Source: Dermacentor variabilis
Lineage: Eukaryota; Arthropoda; Arachnida; Ixodida; Ixodidae
DNA length: 64,000 nt
Direction of reading: 5' to 3'
Assembly (NCBI RefSeq): GCF_050947875.1
Contig: NC_134571.1
Location: 226,930,024-226,994,023, forward strand
The first letter of the stretch is position 1. Each line of letters starts with the position of its first letter. Under the pieces are notes generated by a model that did no database searches, was not told the origin of the DNA, and was given only the letters and a program-made list of their open reading frames with translations. A program made the translations under genes and the position numbers. This document shows, piece by piece, positions 20,984-31,929 of the stretch.

Positions 20984-23034
20984 AATCATATATTATATGT
21001 AGTGATATACTACATACTATATTAGCTCGTGCTTAACTATGGTAATTGCACAGTTATAAAACAGTAAAGAGGGGTGGACAGTGCAACTCTGTCTCACGCC
21101 TCGTGCACCGCTTATAGAGGCGCCACTGATAGCCACCTAGCGGGCGCTTCCAACAGTACGCGCGGGAGCAATAGCAGACGACAATCCTTTGCAGCAAGGG
21201 TGGCTGAAGTTCACGGCTACGATTCCTCCTTTTTTCGGGTGCCAGGCTGCTGCTTCTGTGGTGACAGCTGTAGGGAAGACGCTGACCTCTGTGGGAGCGG
21301 GTATGAACCCGATGTTACCGGTGTTTGGGACAACATGGTCCACATACGTGCAAGGTGTGTCCCGCAGGCAAATGCCATGAACCCCATTTACATGACGTGG
21401 AGCTCATGTTCACTAGCCGATAAATTTTGTTGAGTGATGCGATCTCTCGATGTTTTTTTTTTATTCTACCTTTGCCGCAATGCTGCTTCTGTACCTGAAT
21501 AATAAGCGCCCGTCGTTAGTGCAGACTTATATCAAACAAATCCGCACGGTGCAATCTCTGCATATGCCGTTGTGATTTTTCTGCCGATGAATACATGTGA
21601 CATCGCCGAATAAGTGCAGTCGAAGTCGCCTCAAGAACAGTAATTGCCAATCTATTGATGGAAACGCGTACACTAGCCAACGAAGTCACCAAACACACGG
21701 GTTAATAAAAGCGCGTGTTAGTGCTGTACCACGGATGCAATTCTGCTGCATACGCCGATGAACTACCGTTCCCGCTGTAGTTTGTGCAATTTTAAATTCC
21801 CCAAGGGAGCTGCTTGGAAACGTACAAACCTAAATACTGACTAACTTTTCAGTACTTTTTTATATTACTAGAGAGAGGTGCCACATGATATATTTAAAGG
21901 CAGAGCAGCGCCAGTCAAAGTAGATGAGCGCTGTCGACAAGGCCGGGTTTAGTCCTCTGCAGCGTAACCATAATAAGAAAGAATTAAGTTGAGTACAAAA
22001 TTCACATGCAAGAAGGGACTACGTTGTGAAACAAACAAATCACTCGGCGTTTTAAGTCTGCTCAGGTAGCATCGAGGTGCGATGACTTCCCAAACGTGAC
22101 GCGAACTTTTCAGCGAAATATGGAACAGAAATACCATATGCAGCAACTATTAGCAATTCTCGCCCTGAACTACTTATTTTCTTAACACATTAAAAAAAAA
22201 CATCTAAGATGCCCTCGGGCGAAAAGAATAAAGCTGTCAAAGAAGCACTTCCGTGGTATCATTCCGATAAGACACAGCGTGATTTATACCCTTTACAAAC
22301 GAGGCAGGGTGAAAACCTCGCAGCTCAAAAGAATCAACAAGTTATGCATGGAGCAACTAGCAACAGTTAAACATGTGCGTAGCCACGCATAAAATAAATG
22401 TAAAAGCACAAAGTGCGCGAAAGCCGGTGCGAGGATTTACCGCGCCAGATGAAACCAACAATTTCAGTTCTTGCAAACTTCAGTAGCTTTAACATACAAC
22501 GCAATGCGCTCGTGCAGTCGTGCTGCCTAGCTAGCGCAACGCGGTAAAGAAGCGGAAAACAATATAAGCGGCAAAAGGCATTCCGAACTTTGCGAAATGC
22601 CTTTAAACCGCATGCTGCACTGAAGACGAACTTTGTCGCTTACGCGTCTAACTATGATGGAGTGAAAAAAAAAAAAAAACACCCACGAGACAAAGGAAAT
22701 GATGAGAACAAGAAATTTCGCGCCGAAGCGACGATCCATTTTTGCTACCGTTGCTTCCGCTGATGAGGCTTTGCGGGGATTGATTAGAACCGTGTCGCCG
22801 GCACGTTTTCGCCGGTATTTGAGCCCCCCACCGTGCCAAAATTCTTATTCGACATTCCTTGACGCTTTGGCCACCCCAAACATGCGAAGGTTGTTGCCTA
22901 TTTTGCTCTGAAAACATGAATAAGACAGAAGCACTATCAACGACACAAAGAACTACGGCGCGCGCCTGGCTCCTCTCCCGTGTGTTCTGCACAAGGCCGC
23001 CACCAGTGGCGCGCCCATCGGCGCTCACTACGCG
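20984..23034. other. Spacer of inverted duplication, no recognised gene
   Basis: Mixed-composition DNA. An ORF at 21,074-21,433 (119 codons, Cys-rich in places, e.g. CCFCGDSCREDADLCGSG) has no family I know and overlaps another open frame. A poly(A) run is near 22,665. Nothing else can be supported. Confidence 0.4.
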
Positions 23035-23035
23035 C

Positions 23036-23074
<39 letters not shown>
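23035..23074. repeat. (AT)n(GA)n microsatellite
   Basis: An AT run followed by a GA run, 23,035-23,074. A second (TA)n(GA)n array is at 24,089-24,154. Confidence 0.95.
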
Positions 23075-23163
23075 ACAGCGCATTAGTAACTCCAGTTACG
23101 GATATCCATACATTTGTTCCCGCGCACAGGCATAAACAGGCCCTTAAACTCGTTCTCTTAAAA

Positions 23164-24019
23164 CCCTCTGAAGGTTTTTGCCGTACGGGTACGGTTTCGA
23201 CCCTCCGTTTGAAATTTCGAGCCATAATGACGATGCGTGCTCACTGGGAGGTCCTCACCGGAAGATGCGTTTGAAGTTTGCGCTACCTTCTTGGGGAGAT
23301 AAACAGAACTGATTTCTAGCTCAACACCACTTTTGCGGTTTCGGTTTCGCCGCGTGATCGCATCGGAGGCGCCCGAAACGTCATTTTTCTCTTTGTCGGC
23401 ACTCTCTTGCAGAGCGGTGGAAGTTGATTTCTTTCTTGATTGGCACTGCTCTTAGCTTCTTTATCACCGCCGCTCGCGAGGTATTCTCGCTCTCAGCGGC
23501 AACGCGCTTTCACGGTTTCTGTTCCGCTGCGTGATCGCAACAAAGGCGCGTGAAACGTGATTTTTCTCTTTGTCGGCACTCTCTTGCTGGGGCGGCAGAA
23601 GTTGATTTCTATCTTGATTGGTGCTGCTCTTAGCTTGTTTATCACCGTCGCTCACGAGGTATTCTTGCTCTCTGCGGCAACGCGCTTATGCAAGAGGATG
23701 CCTCAGACCTCTGCCCAAGGCAGCCGCACGCAGAGAAGATGTCATGTGTGCGCCAACACAGCTCGTCGCTCCAAGAGGAGAACAGACACGCATTTTAGGT
23801 GTGCAGACTGCGATAAGGCGCTGAGCGTAGAACCGTGTTTCAAGGTGTACCACACTCTGAAATACTATTAAACACTTTGCAGTTCTGAGTGATGCCGAGA
23901 CCAAAATACTGTTCCTAAATTTTTTTTTTACTATTTATTCCCAACTTTATACATTTTGTACATTCAAGATCTGCAATAAAGTAATTTGACCACCTGGGAA
24001 AGTTTCAAAATAATTCGAC
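23164..24019 (+). mobile_element. piggyBac relic, right-truncated copy of 52,559-53,488
   Basis: Starts CCCTCTGAAGG after a TTAAAA at 23,158-23,163 and follows the element at 52,559-53,488 closely. It includes the 178-bp internal duplication (units at about 23,334 and 23,511) and the C-terminal cysteine-rich reading frame. Similarity stops at AATTCGAC (24,012-24,019), where the other copy still has the CCCTCTAAGGG terminus and TTAA; here a G-rich repeat follows instead. Hence the right terminus has been lost. Confidence 0.75.
23557..23871 (+). pseudogene. piggyBac transposase C-terminal cysteine-rich domain
   Basis: The last third of this 104-codon frame (about residues 60-104, from 23,734) reads RRCHVCANTARR, then FRCADCDKALSVEPCFKVYH and ends KYY-stop. 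The C-x2-C...C-x2-C...PCF...YHT spacing is that of the RING/PHD-like cysteine-rich C-terminus of piggyBac transposases, which binds element ends. The usual extra Cys before VxPC is Ser here. The residues before it do not look like transposase, and no DDE core is present. Translation start unknown. Non-functional as a transposase; could at most encode a DNA-binding fragment. Confidence 0.65.
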
Positions 24020-24084
24020 ACAGCTGGAGGCCCAGCCGCTGCGTGAGCCCCCCCCCCCCCCGAACGAAATTTCTGGCTGCGCCA

Positions 24085-24154
<70 letters not shown>
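24020..24154 (-). repeat. G-rich repeat end abutting (TA)n(GA)n microsatellite
   Basis: On the minus strand a TA run is followed by CAGTGGCGCAGCCAGAAATT, then a long G run. A second, similar junction is at 24,964-25,060 in the opposite direction. The GGCG(C/T)AGCCAG motif next to TA repeats is common in arthropod genomes and often called hAT- or LINE-related; I cannot decide which. Confidence 0.6.
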
Positions 24155-24155
<1 letters not shown>

Positions 24156-24963
24156 TCATAGCACTTGTAGTACAGCCCTCTGGGCCGTTTTGTTTTCGAA
24201 AATAGTCATATTAGGGTTTTTATAATTATACAAAGGTATTTCGCTCTCGTGAGCAGCAGTCCTTGGGATAGTTACTCGGGCTAGCTTCCCACGCTAAGCG
24301 TGCCGAGCTCGTCTCGCACCTCCTAGTCTCTAGAGCCGCTGTATTCAAACTAAACAATGTCCGCGCAACCTTGGGCGATCGGAACGCACGTTATCTACGC
24401 CCGGCCTGCAGAGAAAGGGGCTTTGTACCGGCCGCAGAGCTCCATGTCACGCTAAGCCGCGCTCCCGCAAGGGCTGCAGAAAACAGCGTCAACCTTTCCT
24501 TATCCCTTCAAGAACCACTTCTCTCTCTCTCTCACTAAGGTGCCTGGTGTCGTCTCGTGCGAAAGCCATCCTCTCGGTAAGCGCGGAGACAATCTTATAT
24601 TCCCTCACCTTTTAAAATGTTCAATACTTAGAAGCATTTCTCTCGCAAACCATACTTAGTTCAAGGGAATTTTCCATGTCTCAATAATTTCTCTTGTCGC
24701 ATTCGAGTGTCGATTGCCTTGCTAACGAAACTTTTTCTCAAGTCTCTAAATTTATTAAGGCAGTTTTTCGCGTGCGTACCATGGCCACGCAAGTTTATAT
24801 CTCCTTCCGTTTCTCTACCGCGGGTGCGCTTTAGAACCACGGCGCTGCAATTATGCTTCAGTAATTCTCCTTTTCTTCTTTCTTTCTCCTCCCTTAAACT
24901 CGTTCTCTTTACTACACGCAGAAACAAAGCAACATCGCTCGCATTCGATCCCATAAATGAGAA
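24155..24963. other. Unassigned DNA between two TA-repeat junctions
   Basis: No gene recognised. A CTCT-rich tract is at 24,517-24,534. The 134-codon minus ORF ending at 24,661 shares its first part with the junction repeat and shows no domain. Confidence 0.4.
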
Positions 24964-25060
24964 TATATATATATATAATGGGGCGTAGCCAGAGGGGGGC
25001 TTAAGGGGCTTCAGCCCCCCGCCCCGAAATTTTTTCGTGCTGTCGTGCGCCGCCGACCAA
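24964..25060 (+). repeat. (AT)n microsatellite and GGCGTAGCCAG repeat end
   Basis: An AT run (24,964-24,977) is followed by GGGGCGTAGCCAGAGGGGGG and a C-rich tract, mirroring the junction at 24,020-24,154. The repeat body seems to extend rightwards but its end is not defined. Confidence 0.6.
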
Positions 25061-26735
25061 AACAACCCCCAGCGCCGTAAATCATGCTAGATTTTTTGGA
25101 TTTCGCGGCAACGTCCACGCACCGGGAGTCGCATAACGCACCAAGCAGCCCCATCCGAGTACAACGTTTCAAGGGCGTTTTGATGGTGAGCGGGCTCGTC
25201 GCGGCATCTCACTAAAGCCCCGGATTCTACGGAGCCGCACGGATTTCAATTCTTAAATTTTACGGTATAAAGTTTTCATAAAGTTTTGATGCGAAAGGTG
25301 CATTGACATTTCCAAAGTCGTGCTTTAGATTTTCAACTCCGGAACTTTCTGGGTTTAATGTTGTTATAAACATTCGACGCCAAAGGTGCATTGACTTTCC
25401 TAAAGTCGTACATAGGATCATACAACGAGACATGCCAAATCAACATACCATCAGACAAGTTGACAAAGCGCGCAGTGGGGTCCGATGAGACGAAACGTTG
25501 TGGTGGTTCATTTGTGCCGTTATGTAACAGAAAAGAATACGAACATTTTTTTTCACCTCCGCCAAAGCATCCATGTCAAGACACTAAAGCCAGCAAATGT
25601 AACTACGGTCTCATGTATTTTTATACTTTGACTTTTATTCGCAAGGACACATTGAACCTTTCACTTTTTTCTTTGTTCTCGCTACCCGCGGGGTGCCGGA
25701 ACCAGCCATAGCGCATGTGTTTTTCCCGTATTGCCCCGAGCACCGCGCGGCTCACATCGATGCGCGTTCGCTTTTCTCTTGCCGAGTGGATTTTCGCCTG
25801 GCATAGTTTTGGACGCTTTCTGGATAGCAGACGAGAAAAAGAAACACTGCACGGTCGCTCGCCGCAATCACTGCGGGGACTCGACAGTTTGCAACGCGTT
25901 CGCTTGAGCGCAACCTCTCAGCAAAATTTTGTCTCGCTGGTGTAGAACACCGAGCAGTACGCCTATGGTTCTCTGTGGACAAAGCGTCTCACGTTTTCTA
26001 TATTCTTTTGGTAGCCACATTAGGCGCTCAAAGTAGGCATTTGATTGTGATCAAAATGCTTGCCTTGCGTTTATTTCATTTCCACCATATGCCTCCGCCC
26101 CACAAAAAGAAAAAAAAAAAAGGCATTGTTGCGGCGCAGCAAATTGTCGCATGGTGAAATTTCAATTTCATTACTTCTTTTGCGGAAAGTAAAGGGCCAG
26201 GGAGTGCTTCAGTTGCCGGATACTCTTACTGTATTATTGCGATAGCAATTATATGGACACTCTAGGCGCATTCCTGCCGTCGTCGTCATTTTCCCTATGA
26301 AGTCCAAGTGCGATAACATCGTGACCGTGCGCCGCCTGCTGTATTTGCGAGTGAACGCGTAAGGGGAAGGGAGGGGGGGGGGGGGCTGGAATGGGTGAGC
26401 CGACGATGTTGACTCAGTCTTTTGTGCACAAGGGAGAAACGCGTGGAGGAAGTGCGCTGCCTCCTGTCGCACGCGATACATCAGGGAGAGTGGAGCGAGG
26501 ATCTGTGAATCTGTTGTTGCGCAACATATTTATATGCCTTGTTTGACTCATTATATAAAGTGACTTTTTCTTAGATACGTAGATTTATTGGAGATTTATA
26601 CGTATATTTAAATATCTTGTTGCGAGGTTTTGTGTATACGTGCAGTGAACTTTGTTTCCAGTGACACTTTTTGCCCTTTATCAAGCTGTATCTTCGAATT
26701 TGTATATTTCATTGTATCTTTGCATATCTAATGCA
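25061..26735. other. Unassigned repeat-like DNA
   Basis: Contains a degenerate direct repeat (AAAGGTGCATTGAC near 25,296 and 25,383, each followed by T(T/C)C...AAAGTCGT). Several overlapping ORFs on both strands have no recognisable domain, and there is a poly(A) run at 26,108 and a G run at 26,373. May be the body of the repeat that starts at 24,978. Confidence 0.4.
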
Positions 26736-26874
26736 CGAGGGCAAGTCAAATGAAAGTGAGCCAACCCACCCCGCTCAATAATGGTTCGGTTCACTATGTG
26801 CAAGGCATGTGCGTTGCACAGAGTCATCTCTCATTTACGAAAGTGACATGCAGGCGCGAGGATAAAGGTTCTTC

Positions 26875-27800
26875 AAAGGGCCCCTCGCCAGGTATGGCAA
26901 TTTTGAGCCGACAAGCGCGGAGCGTACGTTGCGCGATAACGATCGTGTCTGGAAAGTATTACATCGCTATGCGCCGCGGAAAGATCTGAAATTTCAAACC
27001 GAACGCCGTTTTCCCTGCTCCTCGCGGCCCACGCGCTCCAAGCCGGAGGATGACGTATACCTATCGGGTACCCGCGCCTACCTACTGGTGTTCGCAGTGT
27101 GACGTCGCTCGTGGTGACATGCGAATTCGAGAGTCATTCAAGACATCTGTTATCTGTGTGATCTGTTGCTTGAATTGACGATTTGAAGTTTAGAGAAATA
27201 ATAAAACACAAACGAAATGTCTGCGTGTTTATTGTTTTACTTCACACCGAAGCAAGAGAGATGTACTTCCGCTTCGTCTGCTTCTTCGCATGGTCGTGCG
27301 ATCACGTAAGCAGGTACCGAAATTATGCCGTTATTTTCTACCGTATTCCAGCGCGTGATCATGTTGTGCGATCCACTTGTTCTGCCTCATTATTCGTGTA
27401 GCACTGAATTGTAGAGCTAGTCATGTGCCCTTGTGCACAACGCGCGAAACCATAACAGCTCGCGCGCGACGCCGAAAAAAAAAAAAATAAATAAAGCGAG
27501 GAGAAAAAAGCTGGAGGTGGGGCCCATGAGGTATGTGTCACGCGAATTTCGAGGTCCGGCATGGGGGAACGCAGGGAAAGAATTTCGCTTGCGGAGGCTA
27601 GACGGGGCGAGTTGAGAGGGTCTCACTATGCAGTGGAGCTTGCCTCCTGAAATCATGGGTTCGCGGCACTGAAATATTTTTATGTCGGCTATTAATGGGG
27701 CGATCTGAAAATTTTTCGCGGCAGTACACACCCCAGAGGACATGTAACAACTTACAGCGTATAACCAAAATTTGCTATGTGGCCTGGTGAGGGGCCCTTT
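26875..27800. mobile_element. 926-bp TIR element nested in mariner 1
   Basis: Left AAAGGGCCCCTCGCCAGG and right CCTGGTGAGGGGCCCTTT are 18-bp inverted ends with one mismatch. Internal sequence shows no transposase. It separates the mariner 5' end from the transposase start. No exact target duplication could be read (GGTTCTTC on the left and ATGTTCTC on the right are only similar), so the superfamily stays open. Confidence 0.7.
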
Positions 27801-27840
27801 TATGTTCTCGTACACTAGTTGAACTTGGTTTCGTGGCATA

Positions 27841-28860
27841 ATGGACCCTCCAAAAGTTTAACAGCGTGGTGTCGTGACGCTTTTGGCAGCTGAAGATGTT
27901 TCCCAAAAATAAATTAGTCGCCGTATTGCTGCCGTGTACGTTGAGCATTGCATTTCATTGGCCACTGTGAAGCGTTGGAGAAAACGGTTCAAACGTTGCA
28001 AAGACGATCCAAGACCGTGCCAAAGCCACTGTGCAATCACCCCAACACAATTGCAAATACTTATTAGTAAAGAACGACGAATGATAAGCATCGATGAATT
28101 GGCAGGGCGTGTGAACATCAGTCCCGGTTTGGGTCACGCCAAATTCATGAACATCTCGGTTATCGGATCTTGTGTGCGCAACGGATACGCAAGATTTTGA
28201 ACCACCACCAGAAGACTGAGAGGTTCGGCGCTGCTTTGCTTTGATTATTCTAATCGGGTATGACAATGAGGGTGATGACTTTTTGTGCCAGTACTACGAG
28301 CCTGAAACACGACGGCAAAGCTTACAGTGGAAACATCTGAATTCCCCACCCCCAAGGAATCACAATGAGGGTGACGACTCTTTGTGCCACTACTACGAGC
28401 CTGAAACATGACGGCAGAGCTTACAGTGGAAACATCTGAACTCACCACCCCCAAGGAAAGCAAAGGTTGTCATTTCCGCCGGAAAGGTGTTCCTGAATTT
28501 TTTTTGTTGTTGTTGTTGTCATCGGCCATTCGCTAAACCTGGAGAGACTATCTATCGTTTGTGATATTGTAAAACGTCGGATCGGCTGCGCGCCCCAATC
28601 AAGAACAAACGACGTGGAAAATTGAGGAATGGGCTATCTTGCTCCACGACAATGCCCGTCTCCACGACGCTGATGTGGTTAACACAAAACTGGCAAAGTT
28701 CAAGTAAGAAACGCTGCAACATCCGCCATACACAGTCTAGACATGTCATCTTGTGGCTTCCACATTTTGGAGCATTTGAAAAAAGAAACAGCTTAACAGA
28801 ACCAGATTCGTGTCGCATGATGCCGTGAAAGAGTCAGTTACAGACTTTTCGAAGCAGCAA
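27841..28860 (+). pseudogene. Mariner transposase, inactivated
   Basis: Starts at ATGGACCCTCC (27,841). The N-terminal helix-turn-helix region reads RRIAAVYVEHCISLATVKRW, RKRFKRC, then ISIDELAGRVNIS. The first catalytic region (GDD...YYEPETRRQSLQWKHL, NSPPPKE) lies in a 99-bp tandem duplication, and the second is ILLHDNARLHDADVV near 28,640. The third Asp region is not preserved. In-frame stops and frameshifts are present throughout. Belongs to the Tc1/mariner superfamily, mariner branch. Mobilisation by itself is impossible. Confidence 0.8.
28263..28456 (+). repeat. 99-bp tandem duplication in mariner transposase
   Basis: Units at 28,263 and 28,362 both begin ACAATGAGGGTGA and encode the first catalytic block of the transposase up to PPPKE. 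They differ at about eight positions, so the duplication is not recent. Confidence 0.9.
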
Positions 28861-29003
28861 ACCAAGGAGTTTTGTGCGACGGGAATCACGCGACTCGTTA
28901 GTCCGTGGGACAGATGTCTAAATGCTCATGAATACTGCTTTTAAATAAAGTACGCCGTTAGTCATATATTAGCATTGACTCACTTTCATTTGACTCGCCC
29001 TCG

Positions 29004-30071
29004 CATATCTTGCAGAACTCCTGCTTTTTATATGTGCTCTCTGTTGCGACTATAATTTCGGTGCATTACTCACAATACACGACCGATGACAGCAGCTCCT
29101 GCGCAATACATTCTAACAAAGGACACCGTCATTGAGATTTCCCCCTGGTCGTTGTATATGTACAAAAATGTAAACGAGGTCCCTGAATGAGACAGAGAGA
29201 GAGAGGCAAATGAGAGAAAGAAGAGAGGATGATAAAGTTTCATTAAAATATTTGTCCTCAAGTTGTTCATTTCATGGCCTATACATTTTTCTTATCAGCG
29301 GCATGCACTGCTTTGCTGGTTTCAAACTGATATAACTCTAAAGTTCGTGTGATATTTTCTTTACGTATTAAATAGACAGAAAACATGGAAGCACTGATAT
29401 AAGTTATTTCGAGCGCAATTTTTGAGACATACGAGTATATTCTTTTATGAAGAAATGCATATTTTACTTCTCTTGACGATGCGTAGCCTTCAAGAATTCG
29501 TTTGCAGCATCTTTTCTAATGGCAATGCAGTTAATAATAATGTATTTGATAAGGAGGCTCAGCACATATGTAGAAAATCGTCAAAATCGTTTCAGGGTCC
29601 CATTAAAGGGACCCTGAAACGTACTGAGTCGTTAGAGTAGGTCCTTCTGATAATTAATTGACGCATCTAAGTGCTCTGCGTAAAGCATGTAATTCATTAT
29701 AAGGTTTTAAAAATGCACACCGCTGCCGTTCGCAGCACACTGCGCGGCGGAATTTTAAGCCGCCCCTACCAATATGACGCTAATCACCCATATGACGTGA
29801 GTGGGGCGAGCTATCTGATTGGCTGACCAGGGCGCATGATCGATAATTTTTCCAACTTTATGGTAAACAAATGATCTTCGTAATAGTTGGAATGTTAGTT
29901 CATTTGTTTTTATAAAAAGACAGTTAACATAAAGAGAATGCACAAGAACAATTTTTCAGTACACTTAAGCACTTCCGGCACACAGCAAGTGTCGTCTGCT
30001 TGTGTTACAACGTACTCCATTCTGACGAGAGCTCCGCGGTCAGAGTCGGTCTCAGTCATTTCGCGAGCACT
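29004..30071. other. Unassigned DNA with piggyBac-type TTAA palindrome
   Basis: AT-rich with GAGA-rich stretch at 29,190-29,228. From 29,588 on it resembles the end of a TTAA-type MITE. No gene seen before the THAP frame. Confidence 0.4.
29588..29621. repeat. Head-to-head TTAA-type termini (14-bp palindrome arms)
   Basis: CGTTTCAGGGTCCC (29,588-29,601) and GGGACCCTGAAACG (29,608-29,621) are exact inverted repeats around a central TTAA (29,603-29,606). TTAA-AGGGACxCTxAA also begins the MITE at 37,263, so this may be two related termini meeting at one target site, or the remains of one element. Confidence 0.65.
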
Positions 30072-30257
30072 ATGATTCAACTTTGCTGCCTTGTGGACTG
30101 CAAACGTAGCGAGTGGCAATATGTCAAGCTGCGACATCGTGTCCCTCTGCAAGGCAGCATACGAGCAAACTGGCTGCTGCGCATCGGACTGCCGCTATCT
30201 GATCAGCGCCAGGATTTGCGCGTTTGTGGCCGTCACTTTACACCGGAAGATTACTAA
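30072..30257 (+). CDS. THAP-type zinc-finger fragment
   Basis: A 61-codon frame starting at ATG 30,072: IQLCCLVDCKRSEWQYVKLR, HRVPLQ, WLLRIGLPL, DLRVCGRHFTPEDY-stop. The C2CH ligands of a THAP domain are present (C6 and C10, then C52 and H55), as are W34 and the HRVP motif. A full THAP domain is 80-90 residues and continues past PEDY to an AVPT-like box, which is missing: the frame stops with TAA and no GT donor follows. It is therefore either a truncated THAP exon or the remnant of a P-element-like transposase, whose DNA-binding domain is THAP. It lies in the spacer of the inverted duplication among MITEs, favouring a transposon origin. It would bind DNA if expressed. Confidence 0.65.
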   Translation: MIQLCCLVDCKRSEWQYVKLRHRVPLQGSIRANWLLRIGLPLSDQRQDLRVCGRHFTPEDY

Positions 30258-30826
30258 CGCAATAGCGTTTCGCGAGTCCGGTATTAGGGCAAACGCAAGC
30301 GCAAGGGGACAGGGTCTGGCCGCTTGACTGTGCCGTAACGGGATGAGCCACGAGATGAGCAGAAGCGCAAATGTGAATGGTATGCACGGTGCAGCTACCT
30401 GTGGCACAGAGAGCTCAACCATACACAGTAGCAGTAACGAAGTGTATTCTTCTTTGCTGCTGGTGTGTATTTTTCGCAGGAGTGTAATCATCAACACGTT
30501 GTTTTTATAAATGTTTAAAATGTTTTACACTTGGTTAGAGCAATATTAGCGCTTTGTTGGGCTGGTTAAGCGCTGCGCCAAGTGGCTGGACCGTGCAGAC
30601 CGATCAGGCCGCTCACGTCCGTCTACGCTAAAGTTCCTTCATGAGCTTGAGTCACGGAGGAAGGAAACTAAGGAGAGACCCTACCCCCTCCGCGCGCTAG
30701 GAGAAAAGTGTGGCGGAAATGACGTAGTAGGTTCTCATTTTTTTTGCTGTATGGCCACGCCTTTTGGGCCACAATGGCGGCGTTGTCCTGATTCTGAGCG
30801 CTCACACGTGTTGCTCTGGTAGGTTT
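30258..30826. other. Unassigned DNA between THAP fragment and right arm
   Basis: No recognisable gene. Ends at the GAT-repeat tail of RTE copy 2. Confidence 0.4.
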
Positions 30827-31929
30827 CATCATCATCATCAGCCTGGTTACGCCCACTGCAGGGCAAAGGCCTCTCCCATACAACCCCGGTCATGTACTAA
30901 TTGTGGCCATGTCGTCCCTGCAAACTTCTTAATCTCATCCGCCCCACTAACTTTCTGCCGCCCCCTGCTACGCTTCCCTTCCCTTGGAATCCAGTCCGTA
31001 ACCCTTAATGACCATCGGTTATCTTCTTCCCTCCTCATTACATGTCCTGCCTATGCCCATTTCTTTTTCTTGATTTCAACTAAGATGTCATTAACACGCG
31101 TTTGTTCCCTCACCCAATCTGCTCTTTTCTTATCCCTTAACGTTACACCTATCATTCTTCTTTCCATAGCTCGTTGCGTCGTCCTCAATTTAAGTAGAAA
31201 CCTTTTCGTAAGCCTCCAGGTTTCCGCCCCGTAGGGGAGTACTGGTAAGCCACAGCTATTATACACTTTTCTCTTCAGGAATAATGGTAACCTGCTGTTC
31301 ATGATCTGAGAATGCCTGCCAAACGCACCCCAGCCCATCCTTATTCTTCTGATTATTTCCGTTTCATGATCCGGATCCGCCGTCACTACCTGCCCTAAGT
31401 AGATGTATTCCCTTACCACTTCCAGTGCCTCGCTACCTATTGTAAATTTCTTTTCTCTTCCCGAGACTGTTAAACATTACTTTAGTTTTCTGCAGATTAA
31501 TTTTTAGACCCACTCTTCTGCTTTGCCTCTCCAGGTCAGTGAGCACGCATTGCAATTGGTCCCCTGAGTTACTAAGCAAGGCAATATCATCAGCGAATTG
31601 CAAGTTACTAAGGTATTCTCCATTAACTTCTATCCCCAATTCTTCCCAATCCAGGTCTCTAATACCTCCGGTAAACATGCTGTGAATAGCATTGGAGATA
31701 TCGTATCTCCCTGCCTGACGCCTTTCTTTATTGGGATTTTGTTGCTTGCTTTATGGAGGACTACGGTGGCTGTGGAGCCGCTATAGATATCTTTCAGTAT
31801 TTTTACATACGGCTCGTCTACACCCTGATTCCGTAATGCCTCCATGACTGCTGAGGTTTCGACAGAATCAAACGCTTTCTCGTAATCAATGAAAGCTATA
31901 TATAAGGGTTGGTTATATTCCGCACATTT
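30827..31929 (-). pseudogene. RTE/BovB-like retrotransposon copy 2, 5'-truncated
   Basis: Near-identical to copy 1, in reverse orientation: same 5' truncation point, same +1 frameshift after KVMFNSLGKRKEIYNR, and the same TGATGATGATGATG tail (minus strand). It has an additional 1-bp loss turning LPEVFRDLDW into a frameshifted frame, and AMERRMIG instead of AMERMIG. The catalytic FADD box is intact in sequence. Being part of the right arm, it was copied with its flanks, not by fresh retrotransposition. Confidence 0.9.

Larger units (their letters stand above)
26736..29003 (+). mobile_element. Mariner element 1 (degenerate, with nested MITE)
   Basis: Inverted ends: CGAGGGCAAGTCAAATGAAA at 26,736 and its near-perfect reverse complement ending CGCCCTCG at 29,003 (about 25 of 28 positions). 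It encloses a dead mariner transposase (27,841-28,860). At 2.27 kb it is longer than the usual 1.3 kb because of a 926-bp insertion near the 5' end. Target TA not clearly visible. Confidence 0.8.

Noticed and set aside
21074..21433. 119-codon Cys-containing ORF, possible secreted protein
   Set aside because: No signal peptide, no splice context and no recognised family; open frames overlap on both strands.
24661..25065. 134-codon ORF containing a GGGLKPLKPPSGYAPLY motif
   Set aside because: This recurrent peptide comes from the TA-repeat/GGCGTAGCC repeat, not from a gene.
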